DNA of 64,000 nt from Candidatus Odyssella thessalonicensis L13 (GTDB lineage: Bacteria > Pseudomonadota > Alphaproteobacteria > Paracaedibacterales > Paracaedibacteraceae), in the NCBI RefSeq assembly GCF_000190415.1, contig NZ_AEWF01000007.1, positions 1-64,000 on the forward strand, in the 5' to 3' direction. Shown piece after piece: positions 18,725 through 27,206 of this stretch (the first letter of the stretch is position 1; each line of letters begins with the position of its first letter). The position numbers and the translations under genes are program-made. The notes below the pieces were generated by a model. The model saw only the letters and a list, made by a program, of their open reading frames with translations. It searched no databases and was not told where the DNA came from.

Positions 18725-20497
18725 ATGGTTGTAATTACGGCCAAGCATGTGTTTGCCTGTATTTTCGATGCTGCTCGCAGCTTTAAGAGAGCTATCGCAT
18801 TTATGGTATTCTTGGCTATCTGCTGGGCAATTGATTTCTCTCTTCACCCTTACTTACAAAAGTTACTGTTAGATGGGATCGCTAATCCCCAGGGAAGCGT
18901 TTTTGAAGCCGTGGGTGTGCCGGCAGCATTATATGTCTTATTATCCTTTACGATGTCGACAATTTATAGAGGCTATGACTATCTAGTAACAATAAAAATG
19001 ATTCCAGAGATGCGTAAGTCTGTGTCGCAGCGATATATCTCCAATCTGTTAGGACAGAGCCATACATTTTTTCAAAATCAGTTTGCGGGTAGTATGGCAA
19101 ACAGAATCAATGACTTATCTTCTTATGTGCCTGAGGTTATTCAAATTCTAATTGATCGCTTTTTAAGTCAATTTTTAATGTTAGGAATCGCTACCTATAC
19201 TTTGTGGACAGTAGCTCCCATTTTTGCTGCATTAATGCTGGGATGGACAATATTTTTTATTTGTGTCTCAGGGTTATTGTCGAGCAAGCTAACGCGCCTT
19301 TCTGATGCGTGGTCGGAATGCGGCTCTATGATTACTGGGCGTATGGTGGATGTTCTCTCCAATGTTATGGCTTTACGATTGTTTGCTCGTAAAAGATATG
19401 AATACGACTATGTGTCCCAAAGTTTTGAGGCAGCCAGACAAGCTGAAAAGCGTTTGAACTGGAGCTATTTTTGGGTGTGGTTTGCTTATGGATACTCCTT
19501 TGTTATCACCTTAGCCTTTAACATGTATTTCTTGTTAAAGAAGAGAGAGCTGGGAGAAATTACCGTTGGCGATTTTGCTTTAGTGCTCGGGCTAAATGTT
19601 GCGATTGTCGATATTTTGTGGCAGTTAACGCGAGACTTTTCTTATTTTACAAAGTTTTATGGTAAGATCTCACAAGCCTTACGCGTGGTGTTGACTCCAG
19701 TTTCAATTCAGGATACTCCGCAGGCCAAACCTTTGCTTGTTCAGCAAGGAAAGATTGAGTTTAGAGATGTTGTCTTTTGCTATAAACGGACCGATCCCTT
19801 GTTTAACCATTTATCGGTTACCATTCCAGGGGGACAAAAAGTGGGGCTGGTTGGATATTCGGGTAGTGGTAAAACGACGTTCGTAAATTTAATCTTACGG
19901 TTATATGATGTCACCACTGGAGAGGTCCAACTCGATGGCCAGTCTTTAAAAGAAGTAACATTAGAATCCTTATATCAATCCATAGCCATGATTCCGCAGG
20001 AGCCGTCTTTATTTCATCGCAGTGTCATTGAGAATATTCGGTATGGTAAGTTAGATGCCTCCGATGACGATGTTATGGAAGCGGCTAAAAAGGCGCACGC
20101 TCATGATTTTATCATGCGCATGACCGAAGGTTATCAAACCATGGTAGGTGAGCGGGGAATAAAGTTATCCGGCGGTCAACGTCAACGTATTGCCATCGCC
20201 CGTGCCATCTTAAAAGATGCTCCCATTTTGATTCTTGATGAGGCCACCTCCCAGCTTGACTCGGTCACTGAGACATATATCCAGGAATCACTCTTGCAAG
20301 CAATGCAAGGCAAGACAACTCTGGTAGTAGCCCACCGTTTATCAACGCTGCTGCAGATGGATCGCATTTTGGTTTTCGATAAAGGCCGCCTCATTCAGGA
20401 CGGGTCTCATGCTCAGCTTCTCACCCAAGAAGGGCTGTATAAGCAGCTGTGGGAGAAACAAAGTGGGGGGTTTTTACCAGACAAAGAGGGGCAATAA
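18725..20497 (+). CDS. ABC exporter, fused membrane and ATPase domains
   Basis: 590-residue half-transporter of the MsbA/multidrug exporter type. An N-terminal membrane domain with about six helices (residues 20-310) is followed by an ATPase domain with Walker A GYSGSGKT (377-384), Q-loop PQEPSLF, signature LSGGQRQR (481-488), Walker B LILDEAT (about 500) and switch histidine VVAHR. It functions as a dimer exporting lipids, drugs or peptides; the substrate cannot be read from sequence. GGAGA lies 6 bases before the ATG. The gene stands alone and is convergent with the Sel1 gene. Confidence 0.85.
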   Translation: MVVITAKHVFACIFDAARSFKRAIAFMVFLAICWAIDFSLHPYLQKLLLDGIANPQGSVFEAVGVPAALYVLLSFTMSTIYRGYDYLVTIKMIPEMRKSVSQRYISNLLGQSHTFFQNQFAGSMANRINDLSSYVPEVIQILIDRFLSQFLMLGIATYTLWTVAPIFAALMLGWTIFFICVSGLLSSKLTRLSDAWSECGSMITGRMVDVLSNVMALRLFARKRYEYDYVSQSFEAARQAEKRLNWSYFWVWFAYGYSFVITLAFNMYFLLKKRELGEITVGDFALVLGLNVAIVDILWQLTRDFSYFTKFYGKISQALRVVLTPVSIQDTPQAKPLLVQQGKIEFRDVVFCYKRTDPLFNHLSVTIPGGQKVGLVGYSGSGKTTFVNLILRLYDVTTGEVQLDGQSLKEVTLESLYQSIAMIPQEPSLFHRSVIENIRYGKLDASDDDVMEAAKKAHAHDFIMRMTEGYQTMVGERGIKLSGGQRQRIAIARAILKDAPILILDEATSQLDSVTETYIQESLLQAMQGKTTLVVAHRLSTLLQMDRILVFDKGRLIQDGSHAQLLTQEGLYKQLWEKQSGGFLPDKEGQ

Positions 20498-20536
20498 GGA
20501 GAAAGGGATCCTTTCTCCTCTAACGATATAAGGATG

Positions 20537-21556
20537 TTAGTCTCTGCTTAACAGTGGAAATAATGCTAAGGTTTCCAAGGCGGGCTTTATTTCTTTAAGA
20601 GCGGCAGCGGAAAGCAATTTAAAGGCCTCGCCTTTATCTTCCTGAGAAAGAGGAGATTTGTTTAGGATAAAAATTGCCAGAGCCGTCTGACCACAGGGAT
20701 CGCCAAGGTCACTTGCAAATTTTATGTATTTTGAACTTTTTTCTTGGTCAAGAGGGAGCCCGTCTCCTGTGTTGTAGGCTTTGCCGAGGACAGTGTAAGC
20801 AAAAGGTAAACCATTTTCCGCAGCTTGGGTCATCCATTCAACGGCTTTTTGTTCACTGTGCGCCACGCCACGGCCCCGCAAGTAGCATCTCCCTAGGGCA
20901 AGTTGGGCGTCTGCTAATCCTTGGGCTGCTGCTTGTTGATAACAGGTGGCGGCTGCCGCAAGATCCTGAGAGATGATATTATTATTGCTTTGTTCGTATA
21001 GTCTACCCAGTGTGTATAAGGCTTCCCGATGGCCTTGTGCTGCTGCCTTTTTTAAATTATCAACAGCTTTAATCTGATCTGAATAGGGTAGATAACCTCT
21101 AAAATGGAGTAAGGCTAAGTGATATTGAGCAATGCTGTCGCCTTGGTCGGCTGCAATTTGCAGATGCTTTTCGCCATTAACAAGATCTCGATTTAAGCTG
21201 TCGGCATGGCTATAATAATATCCCAGAATCTGGTGCGCAGGAATATGGTCTTGATCTGCGGCCCATTGTAATAGTTTAATTCCTTCCTCTTGCATCTCAG
21301 AGATTTCTTCCTCCGATAAGTCTTGTAGGTGCTCTGATGATGAAAGAGATAAAGTTAACAGATTCTCGCCCATCTCAGTAATGGTGTTGAGTGAGAGTCC
21401 TTCCAAGCTCTCAGGAAAGTCTAAAGGAGTTATGTCAGCACCAGGATGCTCAGATCCACTCATAAGCTTTTGCTCGCTATTACTTTCCATTGCTAAGGCG
21501 ATAGGCTTGGTGAGAAGAGTTAAGGAGAGTAAGAAGGCAATTTTTATCGTTTTCAT
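20537..21556 (-). CDS. Exported Sel1-repeat protein
   Basis: 339 residues with a clear signal peptide (about 1-22, KIAFLLSLTLL...ALA). About six Sel1-type TPR-like repeats follow, with the usual A-x-Y-x-LG and AA-Q/E-G patterns (for example AQYHLALLHFRGY, EALYTLGRLYEQ, AQLALGRCYLRGRGV). Such solenoids mediate protein-protein contacts, and in Legionella and Coxiella similar proteins affect host trafficking or invasion. GAGGA lies about 9 bases before the ATG. The C-terminus lacks any other domain. A host-interaction role is inferred from export and context only. Confidence 0.8.
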   Translation of the reverse strand: MKTIKIAFLLSLTLLTKPIALAMESNSEQKLMSGSEHPGADITPLDFPESLEGLSLNTITEMGENLLTLSLSSSEHLQDLSEEEISEMQEEGIKLLQWAADQDHIPAHQILGYYYSHADSLNRDLVNGEKHLQIAADQGDSIAQYHLALLHFRGYLPYSDQIKAVDNLKKAAAQGHREALYTLGRLYEQSNNNIISQDLAAAATCYQQAAAQGLADAQLALGRCYLRGRGVAHSEQKAVEWMTQAAENGLPFAYTVLGKAYNTGDGLPLDQEKSSKYIKFASDLGDPCGQTALAIFILNKSPLSQEDKGEAFKLLSAAALKEIKPALETLALFPLLSRD

Positions 21557-21899
21557 TTATAGTAAATCCTCAGTGGTTTAGGTTAACGGAATAACCGCTA
21601 TTATTATCACTAATTAAAGACAATTTTTACTAAAAAATTTTAGAGAGAGGAAGTTTAATTTCATACGGATGGGGGCAGGACTGCTCATTGTTGTTTGTAG
21701 TGCTGAGTAATTATAAGAAAATTAATTTATTAAGAATGACATACTTCCTCGCCGCATCAGAAAACCTAAGGAAGATACAGAGTCTAGAGTTGCTCAGAAT
21801 CACGTAAGAAAACAGCTATCAGGGAGAACTTAGTTCAAGATTTCTTAGGCAGTTTAAAAACTAGAAAATTTATGATGGATTTTTAAGGGCAGATGGCTT

Positions 21900-22086
21900 A
21901 AAAAATACAAAAGGGATTCTGTATTGCAGAATCCCTTAGGTTTTGAATGAGCTCTGAGGAGGAGTAGCTCATTCAGGCTTCGTAAAAGCAGTTCTTGGAG
22001 GAGGAATAAGAACCACTTTCATCTACGCAGATCCGCGGAGGGTTTCGGAGGATTATGATCTCGGACCTGCGGTATCATCGGATACA
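21900..22086 (-). ncRNA. CCUCC-loop small RNA, copy 1
   Basis: Predicted minus-strand RNA of about 187 nt. Reading 5' to 3' on the minus strand, a first hairpin (22076-22030) exposes two CCUCC motifs. A second (22013-21991; 6-bp stem GTTCTT/AAGAAC) has loop ATTCCTCCTCC. A third (21974-21945; perfect 9-bp stem GAATGAGCT/AGCTCATTC) has loop ACTCCTCCTCAG. A strong terminator hairpin (21937-21911) with a T-rich tail follows. CCUCC is the anti-Shine-Dalgarno sequence. Loops of this kind define the alphaproteobacterial 'cuckoo'/CcsR-type sRNAs, which are often stress-induced. The resemblance is architectural and needs a covariance search. An RpoH-like promoter lies just upstream. A second copy is at 22876-23058. 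Confidence 0.7.
21901..21937 (-). terminator. Terminator of small RNA copy 1
   Basis: Perfect 11-bp stem AAGGGATTCTG/CAGAATCCCTT with a 5-base loop, followed on the minus strand by TTGTATTTTTT. The plus strand has no comparable T tract, so the orientation is clear. Confidence 0.85.
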
Positions 22087-22092
22087 AAAGTT

Positions 22093-22121
22093 ATATAGGG
22101 ATAACATTTTGATTATGCAAT
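22093..22121 (-). promoter_or_regulatory. RpoH-like promoter of small RNA copy 1
   Basis: On the minus strand ATTGCA (22121-22116), a 17-base spacer, and CTATAT (22098-22093). This matches the alphaproteobacterial heat-shock sigma pattern CTTGxx-N17-CYATAT fairly well, and also reads as TTGCAT-N17-TATATA for the housekeeping factor. The predicted start is near 22086. Confidence 0.55.
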
Positions 22122-22255
22122 ACTTTTTTTATTTAAGAGTTACTTTTTGTTGTATGAGAAGAATTTTGTGATGGATTGCTAATAAGTTAAAGATAGCATT
22201 TTCATCTAATTAATACTTGGTAATTAATCTTCTTCAACGGGAAAGTAAAGACTCT

Positions 22256-22786
22256 ATGAATAAATGGGTACGGTGTATTGCGCTGTGTTTAGCGCTGGCG
22301 ACAAGTTTGTGCGCATATGAGAATATAGAACAAGAGCTGTGTGAGTATATTAGAACTTTATCGCCTTATGCCCCTACCTGGGAAGAAGAACGGAAAGAAC
22401 ATAATTTTTATAAAGCCAAATCGCTTCCGGAGATTGTTAAGCTCAAGTCCTCTTTTCGTTTAAGTCGCTTAGCAGAGTACCATAGGCTTCAATATCAGTA
22501 CTTTGCGAAGCTTGTAAAGCAGCTCCAGAACTCTGATGCCCCTAACCTCAAAGTTATTGGAAACTTTTTATCTGAGAAGTTGCTTTACGCGTCTCATTTT
22601 CTTCAGGCATCAATTATAAATTATATGATTGATCGGTTTGATGAAGCGGCCGAACCTTTAGCTGCTAAGGCTTTCTATTTTTATCGGTGTGAACTTAACC
22701 AGATTTGTCACGCGATCATTCATTATACCCCAGTGAGCCCCCTCTCTTTAAATGCTCCCTATAATGGCTGGGGGGAGGACAGTTGA
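22256..22786 (+). CDS. Exported protein of a two-member local family (A)
   Basis: 176 residues from ATG 22256 with a signal peptide (about 1-20, cleaved near LCA-YE). It is helical and rich in aromatic residues. Residues 69-154 align without gaps to residues 76-161 of the protein at 23236-24207. They share the pattern L-x2-L-x-EY-x3-Q-x3-F-x-K, IG-x2-L, NY-[MI]-I and the near-identical NQ-[IV]-CHAI motif with a conserved cysteine. It lacks the paralogue's C-terminal 160 residues. The upstream in-frame ATG at 22217 would bury the signal peptide; GGGAAAG lies before 22256. The function is unknown. It is divergent from small RNA copy 1. Confidence 0.65.
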   Translation: MNKWVRCIALCLALATSLCAYENIEQELCEYIRTLSPYAPTWEEERKEHNFYKAKSLPEIVKLKSSFRLSRLAEYHRLQYQYFAKLVKQLQNSDAPNLKVIGNFLSEKLLYASHFLQASIINYMIDRFDEAAEPLAAKAFYFYRCELNQICHAIIHYTPVSPLSLNAPYNGWGEDS

Positions 22787-22875
22787 TATAGAGATTAGGT
22801 GAGAGCTTGACGGGGATATGGTTTAGCCTTTTCCAATCTAAAATATAAATACTTAAAAGATTTAAATTAATAGGC

Positions 22876-22908
22876 AATAAAAAAGAGACCTTGCTAAGCA
22901 AGATCTCT
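22876..22908 (-). terminator. Terminator of small RNA copy 2
   Basis: 11-bp stem AGAGATCTTGC/GCAAGGTCTCT with a 3-base loop, fully paired on the minus strand through one G-U pair and followed by TTTTTTATT. On the plus strand the same position would be a mismatch and lacks the T tract. Confidence 0.85.
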
Positions 22909-23058
22909 GAAGTAATGAGGGTGAGCAATATTCAAAAGCTGCTCGTTTTTCTTCTTGTTGGAAAGGAGCCCTAGAGGAGCAATGGGCTGCTTTCGTATCC
23001 CAGCAAAGCAACTGTAGTAGGAGGGGGTAAGAGTTGCCATGCTAGGAATCCCTACATA
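22876..23058 (-). ncRNA. CCUCC-loop small RNA, copy 2
   Basis: Predicted minus-strand RNA of about 183 nt, the same size and plan as copy 1. The first hairpin (23037-23008; stem GCAACT/AGTTGC) has a loop carrying CCCCCTCC. The next (22988-22967; stem AGCCC/GGGCT) has loop ATTGCTCCTCTA. A third (22944-22923; GAGCA/TGCTC) has no CCUCC but is followed by ACCCTC. A terminator ends it. The RNA body differs from copy 1 in sequence, but promoter spacing, loop motifs, length and position relative to a secreted-protein gene are the same. A role in sequestering or pairing with ribosome binding sites is inferred from the anti-Shine-Dalgarno loops. Confidence 0.68.
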
Positions 23059-23064
23059 GCAGTT

Positions 23065-23093
23065 ATATGGGAATGAATTTTTATTATTACAAG
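23065..23093 (-). promoter_or_regulatory. RpoH-like promoter of small RNA copy 2
   Basis: On the minus strand CTTGTA (23093-23088), a 17-base spacer, and CCATAT (23070-23065). This is a close match to the alphaproteobacterial RpoH consensus CTTGxx-N17-CCATAT. The sequence after the -10 (ATATAACT) is shared with copy 1. Confidence 0.6.
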
Positions 23094-23235
23094 GTTTTTT
23101 TTAAGACATTTATTTTTTCTCTAAGCTAGCCAGTAATCCGCTGCAAGAATTAATAATATTGTTGGTGTACTTTGCTTAACGAGGCAGAGTTTTATAAAAT
23201 AAAATTATTGTTATATGTTTTATTTAGAGAAATGA

Positions 23236-24207
23236 ATGCCAAAGTCCAGTCGACTGGTGGTGATAATCTTGGGGGCCCTTATGGCTTCTAGTCAAGCCTT
23301 GGAACGGCCAGTTTCCTATTTGCAAGTGGCAAACTTTGTTGATAAGTTTCCGTTGTCAGCCCCCAGTTGGCCTAACTCCTTGCCGGAGCCTGTATTCTTA
23401 AAAGATATTGAGTTACAACAGCCGGAATTAGAGAGGCTCCCTCTCGAGCCTGGAGGGGATATGATTGCCCTTGGAGAATATTATTCCCGTCAAAATGAAT
23501 GGTTTCAAAAGATGGTTTGGAATTTCAATGTCTCAGGCTCAAGTAAGATTTTTCAAATTGGCCAGTATCTTTATAGTGATCTAGAAATTAGGTTCAGAGC
23601 TTTAGAAAAAGCAAGGGTGAACTATATAATTTATGGGCATCAGCAACGGCATAAAGGCGAGGCGACTCAGCGTTTCTATGAGGCAAGGCAGCACTTTAAT
23701 CAGGTGTGTCATGCTATCGCTGAGGTCGCGCAGATTGAGCAAAATACTGCTATCAACTCAAGACTAATAGAAAAATATGAAGCATGTGTTCAGAAAGTTG
23801 CGGCCATGCTTTTATCTGATAAAAGCCTAAGTTCCACTATTGGGGCAATCTTAAAAGCCAGGAACTTTGAGAGCCCACTTGGTTTGCCTGAATTATTCAC
23901 AAATTATTTATTCGATGTCCTCTTAACAGAGGGCAAGTTTATCACTGAGCAAGATCTTATGGATATCCATGAGAAACATTCGTCGGCTTTAACCACCTGG
24001 TCACAAGCCGTAAATAAATATCAGTCACTTATAAGTAGCTCTTGTAAAGTAATGCCAGCGCCAGTTAGCTTTACTGCCCCCTCGATTATCCCGCTCTATT
24101 TCGAACTGATTGGCAAAGAGGCGGAGACTATTACTCAACAATTCATGGCGTGGGTCATGGTTTATGCCCAACCCTGCGAAGAATGGATGAAATGGGTTAA
24201 TCTTTAA
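23236..24207 (+). CDS. Exported protein of a two-member local family (B)
   Basis: 323 residues with an N-terminal signal peptide (about 1-21, VVIILGALMASSQA). Residues 76-161 align gap-free with 69-154 of the protein at 22256-22786, including NQVCHAI and the EY-x3-Q-x3-F-x-K pattern. A short LSAPSW motif (40-45) corresponds to SPYAPTW there. A second helical half (about 165-323) is unique to this copy and may itself be a diverged repeat. No known domain is recognised. No strong ribosome site precedes ATG 23236. It is divergent from small RNA copy 2, repeating the arrangement of the first copy. Confidence 0.65.
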   Translation: MPKSSRLVVIILGALMASSQALERPVSYLQVANFVDKFPLSAPSWPNSLPEPVFLKDIELQQPELERLPLEPGGDMIALGEYYSRQNEWFQKMVWNFNVSGSSKIFQIGQYLYSDLEIRFRALEKARVNYIIYGHQQRHKGEATQRFYEARQHFNQVCHAIAEVAQIEQNTAINSRLIEKYEACVQKVAAMLLSDKSLSSTIGAILKARNFESPLGLPELFTNYLFDVLLTEGKFITEQDLMDIHEKHSSALTTWSQAVNKYQSLISSSCKVMPAPVSFTAPSIIPLYFELIGKEAETITQQFMAWVMVYAQPCEEWMKWVNL

Positions 24208-24302
24208 ATCTGTCCTTGTAAGCACGCCAGAACACTTAAAGTTGCTTTAATATTGTACGCTATAATCAATCGGCGGCTGGAAAGCTAATCCAAGGGAGGA
24301 AT

Positions 24303-24354
24303 ATACTGAGCACAGCAGAAACATGGCCTTAACCGCTGTTCCTATGCTCAGTAT
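24303..24354. terminator. Long hairpin between convergent genes
   Basis: A perfect 10-bp stem ATACTGAGCA/TGCTCAGTAT (24303-24312 with 24345-24354) with an inner ACAGC/GCTGT arm. It lies between the convergent secreted-protein and sppA genes. There is no T tract on either side, so it is a possible rather than classical terminator. Confidence 0.45.
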
Positions 24355-24367
24355 TAAAAATGCCTAT

Positions 24368-26104
24368 CTACATTACCAAACGTAGTCGATGAGTTGCTGT
24401 CATCTGGTTAAAGTGATCCTTAATACCCAGAATCTCTTTCAAGACTTCAAGAGAGCTGCCTTCGAAGAAGGAGAACAATAAAGGAAGACCAATATGGATT
24501 CGATTAAAGATAACAATGTTGGCTTCTTCGGTATCCTTGACATGACAAATCTTCTTAGCTGCTTCAAGAGCGTCGAAAAAGCCCCCAATTTCATCGATCA
24601 AGCCATTATGCTTAGCTTGCAATCCCGACCAAACCTTTCCCCCTGCCAGCGCTTCTACAGTCGCTGGTGGAAGTTTGCGGCCTTCAGCCACTTTGCGAAT
24701 AAAGTTAGCATAAAACCGGTCTAAACTTTCTTGGATATAATTCCACGAAGATTCATTAAAATCTTGAGTGGTCGACCACATGGCCGCATTGTTACCAACT
24801 TGTACCTGATCCCAGGTAATACCATAATTTTCTGTCGCTTTTCTAATGTTGGGTTTCAGCATTGCGATGCCAATTGATCCTGTTAAGGTTAGGCCATTGG
24901 CGTAGATTTTGGTGGCTGGTGCTGCCATATAATAGCCCGCGGAGGCGGCAACGTTCCCCATTGACACAATGACAGGAATACCTTTGTCTACCGTACGTTT
25001 AACAGCGTGGTGGATAACTTCGGCTCCCGATACAGCACCACCAGGCGTATTAATTCTGAAGATAATAGCCTTAACATCTTTATCCTTTATGGCGATTTCA
25101 AAAGCTTTATCTAATGATTCGGGAGAATAAGGATCATTGATGTTGACAGTACTGGCCCCAGCAGGGACCACTTCGGCATCCAAGAAAATAACGCCAATCT
25201 TATTTGGGGCCGGAGGGCGCTTGCTTTGCGGGCTGTAGGCTTTATCAGTCACAAAGGCCAAGTTTTGTCCTAAGTCAGCCTTAATCTTGCCCTTAATCTC
25301 ATCGCGATAAATAAGGGCGTCAAGAAGTTTGTGCTCAAGCGCTTGAGGGGAATGGTGGGGCGCTGTATTGACTAAATTAATATAGGTGGGCAGATCGATG
25401 CCCCGGCTAGCGGCAGTTTTTTCTTGGACATGAGTTATGATAGAAGTGAGAACATCGGATAAATTGGCTTTCACTTCTGGGGTAAAATTATTGCGAGTAT
25501 AGCGATCGACCACTCCCTTATGCGCATTACGGCGGGCAAATTGAATGTTGACTTGTAATTTGTCAAGCAGATCCCTTAAAAAGAAGGATTCTAGAGAGGC
25601 TCCAATAATGCTGACAGGGCTATGCGGTTGCATGTAAATCTTGTCAGATACGGAAGCCAAATAATATGCTGACGTTCCATTAGATCCATCGCCAAAGGCA
25701 TAAGCAAAAGTGTAAACTTTCTTATTGGTCTTGCGGAACTGTTCTAAAGCATGGCGTAATTCTTCAGCTTGGGCCGCACTAAAAGAGTTTCCTGTAATAA
25801 TTAAGCTAATTGCTTTAATGCGTGAATCACCTTTTGCATCATTGATTAAGTCAATAAGTTCAATGAGGGATTGAGTGCGATATTTCTGAAGCTGCGAGAC
25901 GAGACTTGTGGGCAGGTTAAAGTCTGTCATTGGTAAGCCCCCTACCTCAATCTGTAATACTGAAGCTGAGGTTATAGCATCCGATTCTGGATCAACATGG
26001 CTGGTATGGACCAGCTTAAAGTAGCCAATAACTGCGGCAACCACCACAATAAATCCGATGACCGTAAAAATGGAGCTGAGAGTGCGACGTATAAACTTAA
26101 GCAT
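24368..26104 (-). CDS. sppA: Signal peptide peptidase SppA (67K type)
   Basis: 578-residue inner-membrane serine protease that degrades cleaved signal peptides. One N-terminal transmembrane helix (about 10-28) is followed by tandem ClpP-like domains. The catalytic lysine is likely K196 in ARRNAHKG (first domain) and the nucleophile S388 in NVAASAGYY (second domain). This is the split Ser/Lys arrangement of the long form. Length is normal for the double-domain type. A 16-base gap to aroC suggests fabI-aroC-sppA may be one transcript. Confidence 0.9.
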   Translation of the reverse strand: MLKFIRRTLSSIFTVIGFIVVVAAVIGYFKLVHTSHVDPESDAITSASVLQIEVGGLPMTDFNLPTSLVSQLQKYRTQSLIELIDLINDAKGDSRIKAISLIITGNSFSAAQAEELRHALEQFRKTNKKVYTFAYAFGDGSNGTSAYYLASVSDKIYMQPHSPVSIIGASLESFFLRDLLDKLQVNIQFARRNAHKGVVDRYTRNNFTPEVKANLSDVLTSIITHVQEKTAASRGIDLPTYINLVNTAPHHSPQALEHKLLDALIYRDEIKGKIKADLGQNLAFVTDKAYSPQSKRPPAPNKIGVIFLDAEVVPAGASTVNINDPYSPESLDKAFEIAIKDKDVKAIIFRINTPGGAVSGAEVIHHAVKRTVDKGIPVIVSMGNVAASAGYYMAAPATKIYANGLTLTGSIGIAMLKPNIRKATENYGITWDQVQVGNNAAMWSTTQDFNESSWNYIQESLDRFYANFIRKVAEGRKLPPATVEALAGGKVWSGLQAKHNGLIDEIGGFFDALEAAKKICHVKDTEEANIVIFNRIHIGLPLLFSFFEGSSLEVLKEILGIKDHFNQMTATHRLRLVM

Positions 26105-26120
26105 ATTCCTACCTACAATT

Positions 26121-27206
26121 TTAACCTTTTAATTGTTCTCCACATTGCCCACGCCATCTTAGGAAGTGGTCTGCGATAACTAAGTTTACCATAGCTTCGA
26201 CAATAGGGACAGCGCGGATTCCTACACACGGATCATGACGACCATTAATGGATAAAGTCACGGGCTCGCCATCCTTGGTAAGGGTTTGGCGCGGTTGGGA
26301 AGTTGAGCTCGTCGGTTTTAAGGCGAGACGACATACAATATCTTGACCCGTGGAGATTCCCCCAACAATTCCCCCAGCCTTATTGGTTTGATGCTTCGAA
26401 GGAGCGGCTGATGCCATCTCATCAAAGCCAGTGGCTGCAGTTACACACGCAAAGCCGTCCCCCAGTTCCACGCCTTTAACGGCATTAATACTCATCAAGG
26501 CCTTAGCCAGGTCCGCATCTAATTTGTCATAAACAGGTTCTCCCAATCCTGCGGGTAAGCCTTTAGAATGGGACTCAATAAGAGCTCCGACGGAGCGTCC
26601 TTGCTCTTTTATGTCCTGCAGATAAGCTGTCCAAGAGGCAATAAGCATTGGCTCGGAGCAGAACAGAGGGTTTTCTTCGTAAGATTCTCCATTCCAAGGT
26701 GCGGAAAGTTTTTGGGTGCCAATTTGCGTAACACTGGCCACCGTCTTATAGCAAGGTAAGGCGCTAACCAAAACTTGGCGCGCTATTTCGCCTGCAGCGA
26801 CCCGTACCGCTGTCTCACGTGCTGACGCTCTACCGCCACCGCGATGATCTACATGGCCATATTTCATGGTATAGCTGTAATCGGCATGGCCAGGACGGTA
26901 AACATCTTTGTATTTTTCATAATCTGATGAGCGTTGATCTTGATTATGAATGATAAATGACAAGGGAGTTCCTAAGGTTTTTCCCTCGTAAATGCCAGAT
27001 AAGAGTTGAATTTTATCGAGCTCTTGCCGCGCTGACGTCAATCCATGGCTCGCCCCCGGTTTACGCCTATCTAAGGCGCGCTGGATGGCGTCAGTGTCTA
27101 TCAGCAGTCCAGGTGGAACACCATCGAGAACGCCTCCAATCGCAGGACCATGACTTTCGCCCCAGCTGGTGAGCGTTAACGCCTGTCCGATGGTGTTACC
27201 GGGCAT
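26121..27206 (-). CDS. aroC: Chorismate synthase
   Basis: 361-residue FMN-dependent enzyme that converts 5-enolpyruvylshikimate-3-phosphate to chorismate, the last common step to aromatic amino acids and folate. Family signatures GESHGPAIGGVLDGVPPG near the N-terminus, DHRGGGRASARETA in the middle and the C-terminal RHDPCVGIRAVPIVEA are all present. The start codon overlaps the fabI stop in TAATG, showing translational coupling. An intact copy suggests the organism still makes chorismate. Confidence 0.95.
   Translation of the reverse strand: MPGNTIGQALTLTSWGESHGPAIGGVLDGVPPGLLIDTDAIQRALDRRKPGASHGLTSARQELDKIQLLSGIYEGKTLGTPLSFIIHNQDQRSSDYEKYKDVYRPGHADYSYTMKYGHVDHRGGGRASARETAVRVAAGEIARQVLVSALPCYKTVASVTQIGTQKLSAPWNGESYEENPLFCSEPMLIASWTAYLQDIKEQGRSVGALIESHSKGLPAGLGEPVYDKLDADLAKALMSINAVKGVELGDGFACVTAATGFDEMASAAPSKHQTNKAGGIVGGISTGQDIVCRLALKPTSSTSQPRQTLTKDGEPVTLSINGRHDPCVGIRAVPIVEAMVNLVIADHFLRWRGQCGEQLKG

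Noticed and set aside
24240-24360. Possible third CCUCC-type small RNA near 24.3 kb
   Set aside because: A long hairpin and GGGAGG are present, but there is no T tract on either strand and the -35/-10 spacing is wrong. It is kept only as a hairpin between convergent genes.
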